DNA of 64,000 bases from Adiantum capillus-veneris (Eukaryota; Streptophyta; Polypodiopsida; Polypodiales; Pteridaceae). Location: the NCBI GenBank assembly GCA_014529385.2, contig CM043950.1, positions 82,594,843 through 82,658,842 on the forward strand, read 5' to 3'. The notes under the pieces are model-generated. The model saw only the letters and a program-made list of their open reading frames with translations, did no database searches and was not told the DNA's origin. The position numbers were made by a program, and so were the translations under genes. Of the stretch, positions 31,465 to 42,450 are shown in pieces; the stretch's first letter is position 1, and each line of letters opens with the position of its first letter.

Positions 31465-32100
31465 TTAAACAAGATTGAGTATCAAAAGTGGTTGGTAATG
31501 AAGCTTTAGGGACCCATTTGTATGTTGCCCTTGACAATTCATGCGGAGTCTTGGGTGTTTATTCTTTGTTTCAGCCATGAGATTTGAAACTCTAGAGGGT
31601 TGTGCTATAGGGACAGATGTTTCAACCTCTTGGGTATGCAATGTCCTATTCTGTGTTCTCTCAGGAGGTGATAACTCAGGGATGTCGCTTGAGTGGCAGG
31701 AGTGAGAGTTTGTTTTTGTGTTGTGATACTCCTCGTTCCCCAATCGGTAGTACACTTGGTTTCAGACATCCACTTATGTCGTAGGCTTATGTTGCCCTCC
31801 ATAAAACCCTCACTCATGACCAAAAAGCTTTGAGCCATGGCCCCATTGTCATAACTGACAGAAGTGTGCAAGATTCCAAAGAAAGTAGTTTTCTTCTTGT
31901 TAATACCCTTGACTTGGATGGTACTCTTGGATAAGGACGACTTTCCTAACTAACACCACACTCCATAGGATAACATATTATGGTTAGCTCCTATGTCCAA
32001 TAAAGCGTTGTATAGCACTTCCCAATAGGTGCTATTTAACTCAATGGGGTATCGTAGAGGTGGGTCAAAATCTACCAAATCGTCCTCTGATTCAACTTGA
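31465..32100 (-). pseudogene. Second retropepsin-like domain downstream of integrase
   Basis: The minus strand from 32100 reads DDLVDFDPPLRYPIELNSTY, then WEVLYNALLDIGANHNMLSY, a stop after GVWC, then LGKSSLSKSTIQVKGINKKK and FFGILHTSVSYDNGAMAQSF. A-L-L-D-I-G-A-N-x-N-x-(L/M) followed by W-x-x-L-G is the retroviral/retrotransposon aspartic protease pattern (usual D-T-G-A or D-S-G-A; here D-I-G-A). A Ser/His/Thr-rich region without motif follows to 31465. It lies about 60 codons after the integrase tail in a shifted frame. The element's own protease is at 35587-37450, so this is an extra copy or a piece of another element fused to the 3' end. Confidence 0.6.
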
Positions 32101-32161
32101 AAAATGCATGTATCACTCCAAGTTTGGCCTCTCGTTGGGGCTTAATACGTTGTTGTTGCTC

Positions 32162-33226
32162 CTAAGCCTTGACTTGAGCTTGTATCTCTTTCAATTGTGC
32201 TTGTGCATTGGCTGCCTTCTTCTGATGAATGGCACGTAGCTCTTCTTGGCCTAAAGGGTCATAGTATCTTTTAAATTGACTCCCATTGAGGAATCCAATG
32301 GTTTCCACTCCATTGAGAGTTTCCACATGAATGGTACCTTGTGGGGTGATTTCGCATATTCTATATGGTCCTTTTCTCACATTTTTCAACTTTTTCTTCT
32401 CGTTACGCACTCCATACATAAGAATTTATCCCCAACCTTGATATCCTTGTTTTTTAAATAACGATTAAACCATTTCTTATGCCTATCCTTCTCCACAAGT
32501 GCATTTTGCACTGCCAATTGCCTCTCTTCATCTAACCACTCAAGGATATATAAATGCTCAACTAAGGGGTTACCATCCCATCCTTCTTGTGAAGCTACTC
32601 GAAGACTAGGAATAATAAACGCCCATGGCATAACTACTTCTCGGCCATATACCATCTTGAATGGTGTACTATTCATAGTCACTTTGTAAGCAGTACGATA
32701 AGCCCATATAGCTGATGTCATCTTTAAATCCCAATCTGTGCAATGAGCCTCTATTGTATTGGTCAAGATACAAATTAAAGTCTTGTTAGTAATCTCAGCT
32801 TGGCCATTTGCTTGTGGATAATAAGGTGTCTACTTATGGTGGAGGATATCATGAAGGTTGTCATGAGTTCCTTTATCACTTCATTTATAAAGTGAGTACC
32901 ATTGTCACTCACAATTTCAAAGGGACAACCAAATTGTGTAATAATGTTCTCAAAGAGAAACTTACGTGTGCCTTAGCTTCTGCCCACTTTGTTACATAGT
33001 CAGTCGCAACAATAATATATCAAGATTGGGTGTTATGGGATGTTGGACTAATTGGGCCTACAAAGTCTAAACCCCATTTTTCAAACGGTTGGGTTACTTT
33101 AATAGGATGTAAGGGCATCCTATCCTTCCATTGTGTGGTCTTGTAATGTTGGCATTCATCACATCCTTTTGCAAAAAATGATGTATCCTTGAATAAGGTG
33201 GGCCACCAATAGCCTGATTGCAACAC
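32162..33226 (-). pseudogene. Gypsy B integrase
   Basis: Minus strand pieces: GYWWPTLFKDTSFFAKGCDE and CQHYKTTQWKDRMPLHP (zinc-binding end and start of the core), EKWGLDFVGPISP (first catalytic Asp), the shifted frame FEIVSDNGTHF (second Asp), then IWAYRTAYKVTMNSTPF and MVYGREVVMPWAF, and the C-terminal RKGPYRICEITPQGTIHVET. The C-terminal part ends in a charged helix (KKAANAQAQLKEIQAQVKA). The integrase would join element DNA into the genome in the nucleus. At least three frameshifts interrupt it. No chromodomain is present. Confidence 0.85.
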
Positions 33227-33980
33227 CTTCCTAGCATTTAGTTCTCCAAAAAATGTTCTCCGGCTATGTCCATGTGTGCTTCTTGTAGTATGTATAAATA
33301 CTCATCCTCACGAGCACATCGTCTAAGAATATTGTCCTTCCCTATCTTGTAGAGAGTCCCTGCAATTAGAAAATAAGGTTCACTTTCCTTGAGTAGCTTT
33401 CTAGCTATATCTTTCTGAAGCTCCTTGGGTGGAAAACCATTAACTAAAATGTTTACAATCTTCTCACTCCACTCTAGAATGGTCTCAACTAGGAATAGGG
33501 AAGTATTGGGCAATTTATCATCGATTCCAGTGGGGGACTTCACCATTGGGTATACGAGATAAATGATCGGCCATGACATGCCTTTTACCGAGTCTCACCA
33601 CAAGAGTAAAATCAAAATCAAGAAGAATTAATAACCATCATGTAATTCTTCCCATGGAACATGGTTTGTTTACTAGATACAACAACGCTTGATGATCCAC
33701 ATAAAAAACAAACTTGTTGGCAAGAAGGTAATAGCGAAACTTCTTTACTACATAAATCATAGATAAACCTTTCCGCTCTCTAATGGTGTAGATCCTCTCA
33801 GCATCATTCAGTTGGCGACTTGCAAAGCTAATGGGGTAGTCCAATTTATGTTCTCCAGGTTGAGCTAAAACACACCCAATAGAGCAAAATTTGATGCATC
33901 AATATGCACATGAAAAATTACATTCCAATCGGGCACTCACAGGATTAAAGCACTTGTCAAGGCCCTTTTTAATAATTCAT
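33227..33980 (-). pseudogene. Gypsy B RNase H and integrase N-terminal part
   Basis: Minus strand 33844-33638 reads MDYPISFASRQLNDAERIYT, then KGLSMIYVVKKFRYYLLANK and FVFYVDHQALLYLVNKPC, typical of the RT-linked gypsy RNase H (F-A-S-R-x-L, E-R-E-x-L-A, T/V-D-H-x-A-L). 33579-33238 is the tether leading into the integrase HHCC domain, with RKLLKESEPYFLIAGTLYKI and EEYLYILQEAHMDIAGEHF-like sequence. Frameshifts separate the parts. Confidence 0.82.
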
Positions 33981-34700
33981 AAGCATGGTCACACTTCGTT
34001 GTCTAGTGAAACTGAATAAGAAGCTTGTACAATGGGCGGGCTAACTTGGCAAAGTTTAAAATAAACCATCGATAATAACCAACATGGCCCATGAACCTTT
34101 GAACTCCTTTATAGTTTGTAGGTGGTGGAAAACTGGAAATGGTTTTAATTTTGCTGTCATCTATGGAGATCCCATTCTTGACTCTATATGTTCTAAAATG
34201 ACTCCATGTTTAGCCCAAAATTGGCATTTGAAAGGGTTTAATGAGATGCGATACAATCTGCACCTTTCAAACACTTTTCGTAAATGTTCTTTCCATGAAG
34301 AATAAACACAAAGATCATTTAAAAAATCTTCGTAGAAATCCCTTAAATATTCCCTAAAAGCAATGTTTATTAATCTTTTTGGTCCTCTAGCGCAATCGTG
34401 ATTTGATTGTAACCAGAGTACCCATCTAAAAAGCTATAAGCTTCTTTTCCTGCAACTCGTTCAAGCACATGTTCTAAATATGGCAATGGATAGTGATCTC
34501 TCCTAGTGGCTTCATTAACCTTCTTGAGATCTATACACACTATGAATTTCCCATTCTTTTTTGTCATTATAACCTTTGGAGACACCCATTGAGTGCTTGA
34601 TAGGGTATAGGAATCCACATTTGATAAGGTTTTTGAGTTCTTTTTAGATAATATTTGCATACTTAGGATTCACTGGGTAGGATCTTTGTTGGACTGGTTT
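33981..34700 (-). pseudogene. Gypsy B reverse transcriptase with internal deletion
   Basis: From 34660 down: STQWVSPKVIMTKKNGKF, LKKVNEATRRDHYPLPYL and SYSGYNQITIALEDQK-type sequence, then a jump to NIAFREYLRDFYEDFLNDLC and RLYRISLNPFKCQFWAKHG. About 29 codons are missing between DQK and the AFREY segment, out of frame. The palm motif is FLND where FLDD is expected, so a catalytic Asp is Asn. Both defects make the enzyme inactive. The window-start fragment (1-461) shares the deletion. Confidence 0.88.
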
Positions 34701-34758
34701 AGCAGTGCTAATCATTGGAATTGTATGTTACCCTACGGAAGGTGGAACTCCGTTCATG

Positions 34759-35514
34759 TCATGATACTTGGGCAATGAAAACAGGTTTGGACTCCTCATC
34801 TGGATCCACTAACTCTATTTCTTTAACTATCTCCGGACCATTGTAGACACCATTACTTCCATTTGTAGTTGTTCTTTGGGCCGTTGTATACACAACCTTA
34901 CGCTCCTCCGTTGCATAAGATTTAAAATTATCAAGTGTGAGATCTTGTTTTATTGTGGACTGTGATAATGCTTCCGCTTCCCTTACTTGTCGAACTAACT
35001 CTCGATTTTGGCATCTCCTTACAGTATGGCTCAACTTTGGCTTCTCAGCGACCTCTAACTGTGCAATGTGAAGGGGTTGTGGACTGCACCACATGACGCT
35101 TCGAAGGTATCCACCCCAATTATCTACCAACTTTCGATGAGCATCACATGCCCCCATATAGCTAAGCCATTCTGCAGGAGATTTCTTTTCATTTATCCTA
35201 GCACGTATATTTTCTCGATATTGCTGCCTCTTATATCGCCTACTCTTCTTATATAATTTTTTATTATGGCCGGTCTCTAGTGTAGAGTCACTAGATGAGT
35301 CGCTACTTGTGTCTTCTCCTTTCCAAGATAGATCGTCATCTTGGGTACCACTGGGCCTTGAATCACTTTTAACTGATGAATCCAACTCCAAATTATGTGG
35401 GCTATAGTCTTTTGAGACGCTATACGTTCCACTATTAGTCAAACCTTCGTCTTGTAGGTCATCAAAAGCTATATGCATTGCTCCTATCATATTTAAAGGT
35501 ACGAGTTGTGGCAC
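34759..35514 (-). CDS. Gypsy B protease-RT linker region, open frame
   Basis: 251 residues without a stop: an N-terminal part MPQLVPLNMIGAMHIAFDDL, an acidic Ser/Asp-rich tract (WKGEDTSSDSSSDSTLETG), a basic tract (KKLYKKSRRYKRQQYRENIR), and a C-terminal part ending ELVDPDEESKPVFIAQVS. Such linkers between protease and RT are common in gypsy elements and vary in sequence. It is part of the pol polyprotein, not a separate gene; the ATG is internal. Its open frame contrasts with the broken flanks. Confidence 0.6.
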   Translation of the reverse strand: MPQLVPLNMIGAMHIAFDDLQDEGLTNSGTYSVSKDYSPHNLELDSSVKSDSRPSGTQDDDLSWKGEDTSSDSSSDSTLETGHNKKLYKKSRRYKRQQYRENIRARINEKKSPAEWLSYMGACDAHRKLVDNWGGYLRSVMWCSPQPLHIAQLEVAEKPKLSHTVRRCQNRELVRQVREAEALSQSTIKQDLTLDNFKSYATEERKVVYTTAQRTTTNGSNGVYNGPEIVKEIELVDPDEESKPVFIAQVS

Positions 35515-35586
35515 TTCATCCCCCTCGGGTGTTACCCAAGTTCTCCCTCTATTTCTCCAAGTGTCTATGATTGCCGCTAGGTGGAC

Positions 35587-37600
35587 CTAGTCTACGTTGT
35601 CAGACTCAACCATTCCAGGTAGAACATCCATATAAGGGGAATCTTCCCCAACATCAGTGTTCTTTTTACACGTGTAACAATACTGCAAGGGGGCTGAGTG
35701 AATTGTGGTGCCAAATCGACGGTCAAGTATAAATCTATTCCCTAGAGGATGTGATCGACTAGTCACAAGATCAACTCGAATGATAGAGTCTTGGACCTGT
35801 AAGTAGACATGGTTTTTAGACCAGTCATGCACCATCTTTGCTTCTCTCATGAAAGCACGTTCTAATATCATCTCAGATGGCATAGTGTGCATGAAAAAAT
35901 CCATAATAATGAAGGCGTGCCTTACCTTGTGTCCAAGAACCTTGATCTTGAGATCTTCCAACATCCCAATAGGTTTAACACTAGGTTGGTAATGAGACAC
36001 TTTTATGTCCTGGGACACTTTTATGTCCTGTTAAGTGACCATTTTCCTTGAATTATGTCAAGAGTTTCAAAATGTATTTTGAGGTTCTATCTGTCTAGAA
36101 AGTTGTCTCATGAGCTGAAAAAAACTTGACATTTTTTTGAAATATCAATTCCATCTTTAACCTTGTCCTTGCACAACATTTCACAACCTAAACTGTGTGA
36201 AAAAACGGGTCTTGTTTTTGGCTTTTTTCAACTTTTTGCAACTATACCACTCTAGAATTCATGTTTGTGAGGTCTATAATGCTAGAGAACTATCTTTAGT
36301 AGTCCTCAACATGTCATGATGCTTCTAGGGAGAAATAAATGTTAAAGTTGTAAGTTATGACCAAATTACAGAAAATGTCAAATCCTGTTTTTTAGCCAAT
36401 TTTAGCTCTTCTATGATTTTTTTGGTGGCTTTCATGATATCCAAATGCAGTTTTGATTTTCTATGTCGCATATTGTAACATAAGCTATTATTCCTTGAGT
36501 TTTGGGGCACCTAATACCCTATTTTGCATAGTAGACAATGATGGTTGATTTTTTTCTATTATAGAAGAAAATAAAACATTCTAGTATATCAAGTATAGCT
36601 TTTTCAATATTGTTAGTTTCTTGTGACAACTACATGCATTTTGTAGGTAGTAACCATATCTAGTCATAAGGATCAAATTTGGCTAGATATTGAATAGTTT
36701 ATATGGAAGTCTACAACTCATAATGTTGAACCCAATTTTTTCATGTTTGCTGTATTTAGCAGTTCATCTTTGTCCCAAGATTCCCCTTGGTAAGAGATGT
36801 ATTATTCTTTTGACATGCTCCATGGCTCCTTATGAACCTAAAGGAAAATAGGGAACTAAGAAAACATGCATATATTATTTGTATTGAGCATGGCTATAGA
36901 AACTTTGATGATAGGTTTGCAGAATAGTAAAAATTCAACTTTTTTGTACCTATTTCTTTTGGCAAAACAAAAAATAGTGAGTGAGAAGCAATCATATGTT
37001 CTGATCACCAATCCATTGAAGTTAACTAGGGAATTTATCTCAAGTCCTACAAAAATCCCTAATCTTATTTTTATGCAACAAAACGTAAGAAATGACTGTT
37101 TTGATGAAAATGTACTGGTCCATCAACTTTGGAGGCTTGGTGTGACCAAAAGATGATAAATTTTAAAAGTTTCTTATTTTTTCCATGTGTAGTAGGCCTT
37201 GAACTATAACCTCATGAAAGGATTTTACAAAATGAGTGGATCTACTATGGTTTTGGAGGTTTTTCTCAAAACCCTGAAAGGACACTTTTATGTTCTGTTA
37301 GGTTACCAACCTAGTGTTAATGCTGGTCGCATTGGCCATCTTTACCACTATGTTTGTAGACCCAAGGTGGGTCTTTCCATAGATTCCCAACAATTTTTAG
37401 TTACAATGCTAACCCCAATGCCACCATCAAGGATTCCCTTCACAGTTAATCCTTTGGTAGTGATTGGTGGGGTTGCATTGGATTCATCGCCTTCAACGTA
37501 CTATCCCAACTTGTTGACAAGTATTTCAAGAATAGAGTTCTCATCCAAGTTGGGTTGTGGATCTGAAGTTCCTCCTCTACTATCACTTCATTGGACCTAT
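35587..37600 (-). pseudogene. Gypsy B protease, split by a TIR element
   Basis: The N-terminal half lies right of the insert: TVKGILDGGIGVSIVTKNCW and ESMERPTLGLQT, with the active site as D-G-G (usual D-S-G). The C-terminal half lies left: VKPIGMLEDLKIKVLGHKV, HAFIIMDFFMHTMPSEMILE, RAFMREAKMVHDWSKNHVYL. Removing 35979-37316 and one TTAA rejoins the reading at SI-KPIGML, which shows the exact insertion point. The protease would cut the Gag-Pol polyprotein in the particle. The Asp-Gly-Gly site also occurs in other plant gypsy proteases, so by itself it is not proof of inactivity. Confidence 0.78.
35979..37316. mobile_element. Non-autonomous TIR DNA transposon (1338 bp) in gypsy B protease
   Basis: Left end CACTAGGTTGGTAA (35979-35992) and right end TTACCAACCTAGTG (37303-37316) are perfect 14-bp inverted repeats. 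TTAA stands on both sides (35975-35978 and 37317-37320) and the interrupted protease frame is restored if the element and one TTAA are removed. Because TTAA is a palindrome, a TA duplication with ACACTAGG ends fits equally well. Inside both ends lies GACACTTTTATGT(C/T)CTG, twice on the left and once on the right, in the same direction. No transposase is coded; the interior is AT-rich. The CACTA start recalls CACTA elements, but their 3-bp duplication does not fit here. Confidence 0.8.
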
Positions 37601-39990
37601 CCATCGGTGCAAATTCTGGTAACCCGACCTTCAGTTCTCCATTGAGGAAATCTTGAAGAGCTAGGAATAGCTCGGGGTCTCCATATAGTTTAGAAATGAT
37701 GGTGGTTCTAACTTTTGAAGCCATTGAATCCATCAATTTGGCAATATTTAACGAAACTTTTTGGATTTTAGTTCCTTGAGATGGGAAAGATGGAATCTCC
37801 ATTTATTTAATAGGGTCAAGTAATCCCTCGTTAAACATCCTCTCCAACAAGAAGGGAAAACTCCCACTTCCCAATGACTTAAAGTCAATTTCTTCTTGAA
37901 TGACACTAGGTATGACTAGTGTTCTATGGTCTTTGTGAGGTTGATTTTGTGTAGGAAACATTGTGTTTGTAATTTGGATCTTCTTAGGTGTTGGTTCAGG
38001 CCCCATTTGGGTATCGTCTACCAAACTCCTTAATTGGTTGATGCGCTCGATCTCCTCTATAGGGTTTGGGTAAGTTCTAAACTTTTTCCAATGTTCCATG
38101 GGTTGTGTCCATTGTTGCTCATCATGATCCTCCTTGTTTTTTTCTTTTCTAATGGTCGTTTTAGTCTCCATGGAATTAGAATCAATTCCAACGTCATTCA
38201 TATACACGGGATCGTCACCAATCCCTATGTTAGGCTTTGAACTGGGGTGTGACCATTTTTTGATCTCTTCCTTCCTGTTTTCTTCCTCTTCTTGGAGCAT
38301 CGATCGTATGCGTACATTTACTAGTGCCACTGGTGTACTTTGTGATGGCACCTCAATAATCTCAATTAAGTTCAATGGAGTGATCCTTGGTGCATTTGGA
38401 TTATTGGGACATTGGGCAATCAAATGACCTATGCCATTACACATGAGTATTGGCATTGTAGATGTGTTCCCTTGATTGGTATATACTAGTGCGGAATTCT
38501 TTTGTAGTCTAATAGGGCACTCAGCTACACGATGTGGGCCGCCAAACTTGTAGCATTGAAGAGTGGTCTCTTGGCAGTGAAATTGATATTTGGCCTCTTG
38601 CTGCAAGAGCATCTACTTGATAGTAGACAGGTTTGACTTGTCGCCAACAATCTTCCATGTAGTATATAGGACACTCTTCAAGAGTATCCTCCCCATAGGC
38701 AATATTAGTGTCTATTTCTTCCTCATAGTCATCCAAACAAGCACTAGATGGCTCGCAACCCATATGATTCACAGGGGTGACTCTTGGATGTGGGGGATGC
38801 GGTCCTAGTACTAGAGGTGGTAGCGGTGTAGCTTGAACAACATTTTGGGCTCTAGGAGCCATATGTTGCAACATTTGTTCAACAAGTGGGGAAAGCATCA
38901 ATGCAAAAACTCGAGGTAAATCCGTCCAGGCCAAAGGTGGTCTATTCACCATCACATGTTTGAACATTATGCAATCCTTAGCTTGGTGATCGTACCTACC
39001 ACATGCATTGCAATTCTTGTTGAATTTTACCATAAATGTAGGACATTCACTGGCACTATGTGGACCAAAGCAAATTGAGCACCATTGTTGTTCCCTTCTT
39101 GGATACATATGATTGTTTTGTGGAGCACGATTATCTCCAAGACTTTCTTGAATGGCCTTGGTGAGATCTACCAAAGCCATCTCAGATATCTTTGGCTCTT
39201 TAACAATAGTCTTTGTGGTCATTGGCTCATGCCCTGATGCTTGTGAGCTACTAGAGTTTGGCTCAGAAGACACTCTTTCACCTGCAATTTTTCAATTGTC
39301 CTCTAATTTTTTTGCATTGGTAGTGACTTTCTCCCAAGTAGTAGTACCTCTAGTCACTGTCTCCCAAGTAGTAGTACCTCTAGTGACTAGGCCATTATAG
39401 ATATTTTCATGTTGCAATCCTCGAAGGAATCTATCGAGCAGTTGGTTATTGTTGAAACGCTCATTATAGGACAATGAGAGTTTAAGTGCTTAGACAATTG
39501 ATAAAGTCTCTCACTGAATCGCCTTCCTCATGTTCGGCCTTTTGTAGCTAAGATGCTACACCCCAAAGCACACCTTTTCGTATTTACTCCTTTAGGAACA
39601 TATCCAAAGAGTAGGGTAAATCATTTTATCCTCTATCCTTAAGGTCATATACGAATCTCCAGCCTTCCCACTCAAAGTTAGGCTTTAAGCATTGGACTTA
39701 TGTAGTTCATTGTGCTCTCCCAGGGAATCACATACTTGTTCAAATACTTCAATGTTCTTTTGAGCATCTTCATCTCCATCAAATTTTTTTAGAAGATTTG
39801 CAATTTGTACCGCACTACTCCTAGGTTCTCTTTCAGGCGCGTGCCACATATTCTCCGCAATAGATTGACCTATCGTTTGAGAAAATGCTACCAAATCACC
39901 TATGTGAGGAGGTATCTCTTTGGGGATCCTTGAAGGTGAGCTGATGGCATTGTGGCCCCTTGGCTGCTCTGAGAGGCAGTGGAGGCACAC
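37446..39990 (-). pseudogene. Gypsy B gag with four zinc-knuckle motifs
   Basis: From the right: IANLLKKFDGDEDAQKNIEV (39700-39990) and RFLRGLQHENIYNGLVTRG (39292-39474) are gag core; the sequence WETVTRGTT repeats in tandem there. Then CSICFGPHSASEC (C-x2-C-x3-H-x4-C) and CNACGRYDHQAKDC (C-x2-C-x4-H-x4-C) at about 39080-38970. After one frameshift come CYKFGGPHRVAEC (second Cys replaced by Phe) and MCNGIGHLIAQC (first Cys missing) at about 38560-38420. A long polar region (38400-37803) and an acidic segment lead to the protease. Zinc knuckles bind the element RNA. Several frames are needed to read it all. Confidence 0.78.
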
Positions 39991-41043
39991 CTGTTGGAAT
40001 CATATGTGGGACAGGGGTCGTTACTTGCCCTGGCATATATGTAGCCGATGTAGGATATGGAATATGCCTTGGCATAGGTCCACTCCGATAAGATTTTGAG
40101 AATGGCACTCGTGGAGTATATATTGTCGGTACAATTGGAGGTGTAGGGGCCATGTGTGCATAAGTGGCTACATGCACATACGATCAAGGCCCAATGGTAG
40201 GTACCACGCCACTAGGTAGCGGTACTACACTATCCCTAGAGGCCATAGGTGCATACTCTATTAGGTTCATCACTAGAGTAAGCGCTGCGGTTTCTCAGCG
40301 AGGAGGTTAAGCTAGACTAGGAAAACAAAATTTTTTATTTGTGGACTCGGACTGCATTCCAGGCAAAACCACATATGAGGGGTCCATGTGACTCATCATA
40401 GGAGTCTCCATTTGTGATAGAGTAGACTGTTTGGCCTTGCTCGTATCTAGAAATCTCATGGGGCTAGTTGAGGGTACATTTACGCCTCAATTTTACCTCT
40501 CTGAGTGGATGATGCCATGGAAGACATCACATATCATTCTTTGTTGCTCCTCAATATTATAGCGCTAGATGTGGATTGTACAATCTCTATCCACCCTACA
40601 TGGTAGGAGCGGCCAAAGTATAGATCCATCAACATCTCAATGTGGAGGTCATATCTCCAACTTTCATTAAGGAATACTCCGTCCAGACTTGACGTGTTAG
40701 AGGTCCCTTGTGAGGTGGAAGTAATGTTGCTCCTCATGGTTTTGCCTTTTGTGGTTGGTGCTTTAGAGGGAACTTCCGAGGGAGGTAGCTCGGTAGGGCC
40801 TACATTAAAGGAGGTAGGCAAAATATCCACATGGACACTCTTAGGGGTTGTGGGGTCCATGTAAGATGTGAACATAGAATCTACTTCCTCACCCTCTTCA
40901 TACACTTCATTGGCCTCGAGTTCGGAGCGAGTAGCTCTACTAAATGTCTCCGTAAACCGGCTAAACATGCTAGCACTAGGTTGTGGAGCCCCGGTGGATG
41001 CGTGTCCTACTTCCTCAGATTTTTGTATAGGATAACCTTCCAT
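39896..41043 (-). pseudogene. Gypsy B gag N-terminal and proline-rich part
   Basis: 41043-40534 is open: MEGYPIQKSEEVGHASTGAP, FSRFTETFSRATRSELEANE and an acidic stretch, then PPSEVPSKAPTTKGKT and a C-terminal FLNESWRYDLHIEMLMDLYF. 40187-39896 is Pro-rich (PTPPIVPTIYTPRVPFSKSY, TPVPHMIPTGVPPLPL). Neither has a known domain; the position before the gag core makes them the gag N-terminus. The start at 41043 is the first ATG after the leader in that frame. Confidence 0.55.
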
Positions 41044-42012
41044 CGCGTCTGAGTCAAAGGAAGAGTCACTAGCCGCTAGGTGGGGGTCTTGAGTAGTACT
41101 GCCTCGGGTTCTTGTTGAGAGCCTAGAGCCTACTGTGGATGGATAATCGTGTAAACAAAGCCACTCTCTATATGCTCATGCTCTAACACACGACCAAAGC
41201 ATAGGTGCATGCGACCTTAACAACCGATAAGTATTGTTGAGTGCCCGTGAAGGCCGCTCACCTAGTTTTTTGTGTGCTTTGCAACCCTATTTTACTCTCA
41301 AGTTTTTTATTTTATTTATTTTTTGTCTTTTCTTCTGACCAATCTATGGAATATAGTGTGTGATAGCTCAAAACAAGCGTCTCGGTTAGAGGGATGTGGC
41401 GTGCTTTACAACCCAAGATTTGGTTAGTTTACATCCTCAAAATGGTCTATTTCTAGTTGGAAACTAGGCTTAAAATAGAAAGTCCAAGGGTGATAGTGTA
41501 GAGGGGAGGATGTAGGACTTGTCCCACATGCCCTCACTCCCTCTTGTGGGGGTAGACTTTATATATAGTCTTGGGTCTATACTATGTCATAAGACTAAGG
41601 ACTGAGGCTTGGGCAAAGGCTTGGGCTTGGGGAATGATCCTGATTCTTCTTTTAATATGCACTTTCCTTGTTTTTTATTTGATTTTATTTTTATTTTTTA
41701 TTTTTTATTTTATAAATCTAAAGATAAGGGCCGCCCTGGTGCAAGTTGTGTACGGCTGTGGCCGCACCTTGAGTTGCCGCTCGTGGGCCTTCTAGGACCG
41801 AGAATAAATCGTGCGAGACAAAACTAAAACAAAGGCTTGGATAAATTGACTGAACAACAAAACAGAATAGAACTTAACAAGATAGAACAGAACGTTCCTG
41901 ATAGACTTACACCAAAAACACACACATGCACCACCTTTCTCTACCCTTCCTACATACACTCAGTGACTTCACGAGGCAGCACAGAGTCCTTCTCGAGCTT
42001 GGTGCAGGGCAA
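41044..42012 (-). other. Gypsy B leader
   Basis: Long untranslated leader between PBS and gag. It has a T/A-rich block near 41655-41715 and repeats of TTGGGC-type words at 41600-41630. No ORF of interest. Confidence 0.5.
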
Positions 42013-42031
42013 TTTCTTGGCAATGACGCCA
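42013..42031 (-). promoter_or_regulatory. Gypsy B primer-binding site
   Basis: The minus strand reads TGGCGTCATTGCCAAGAAA, close to the TGGCGCCGTTGCC type of PBS used by many plant gypsy elements, preceded by a T-run and a possible LTR end in CA at 42038. Confidence 0.6.
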
Positions 42032-42037
42032 AAAATA

Positions 42038-42450
42038 TGCGCGTATGTCGCATGTGTTGGAGCTAGGGACTTGTCGAGAACCATGTGCGAGCCATAGAGG
42101 GCTCCAAAACCTCAACCATGGTAACCTAGCAATCTCAAAGGGAGCAAGGGTGTGTCACTCATCGCTCTACGTCGCCGTCGTGAAGGATTCCTAGCCGCAA
42201 AGAAGAGGGAGCTGCCACCACCGCACTCAACCGCCTCGCTGCTGCTGTCGATGCCGCCGCAATGCTCAATCGCACATACACTCTCTCTCCCTCTCCCTCT
42301 CTCTCCCTCTCAAGTATACACACAGAGACACATACACACTCGTGAGCACACGATGAAGAAGAAGATGGAGATAAGGCAAGAGCACTCTTCTTTAGCATGC
42401 ACCCTTTCAAAATAGGGAATTTAGGTTACAATGGCCCTTTTATATGAGTT
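42038..42450 (-). repeat. Gypsy B 5' LTR, promoter-proximal part
   Basis: Starts TGCGCGTATG on the plus strand next to the PBS. A minus-strand TATA box (CATATAAAAGG, plus 42436-42446) would start transcription toward the PBS. The right boundary is not determined because no second LTR was found. It includes a short (TCTCCC)n tract at 42280-42310. Confidence 0.5.

Larger units (their letters stand above)
31450..42450 (-). mobile_element. Large Ty3/gypsy element, 'gypsy B'
   Basis: Minus-strand order from right to left: part of the 5' LTR with TATA box, PBS (42013-42031), leader, gag with zinc knuckles (41043-37700), protease (split by a TIR element), linker, RT (with deletion), RNase H, integrase, and a second retropepsin-like domain ending near 31600. 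No chromodomain is seen. No 3' LTR was found; the left end is next to the unrelated LTR at 30988-31284. Many frameshifts and stops make the copy dead. Confidence 0.85.

Noticed and set aside
35979-37316. Classical CACTA transposon
   Set aside because: The ends begin with CACTA, but a 3-bp target duplication cannot restore the protease frame; TTAA or TA does.
37199-37645. Plus-strand 148-residue ORF
   Set aside because: It spans the right TIR of the DNA transposon and the antisense of the gypsy B protease; a shadow frame.
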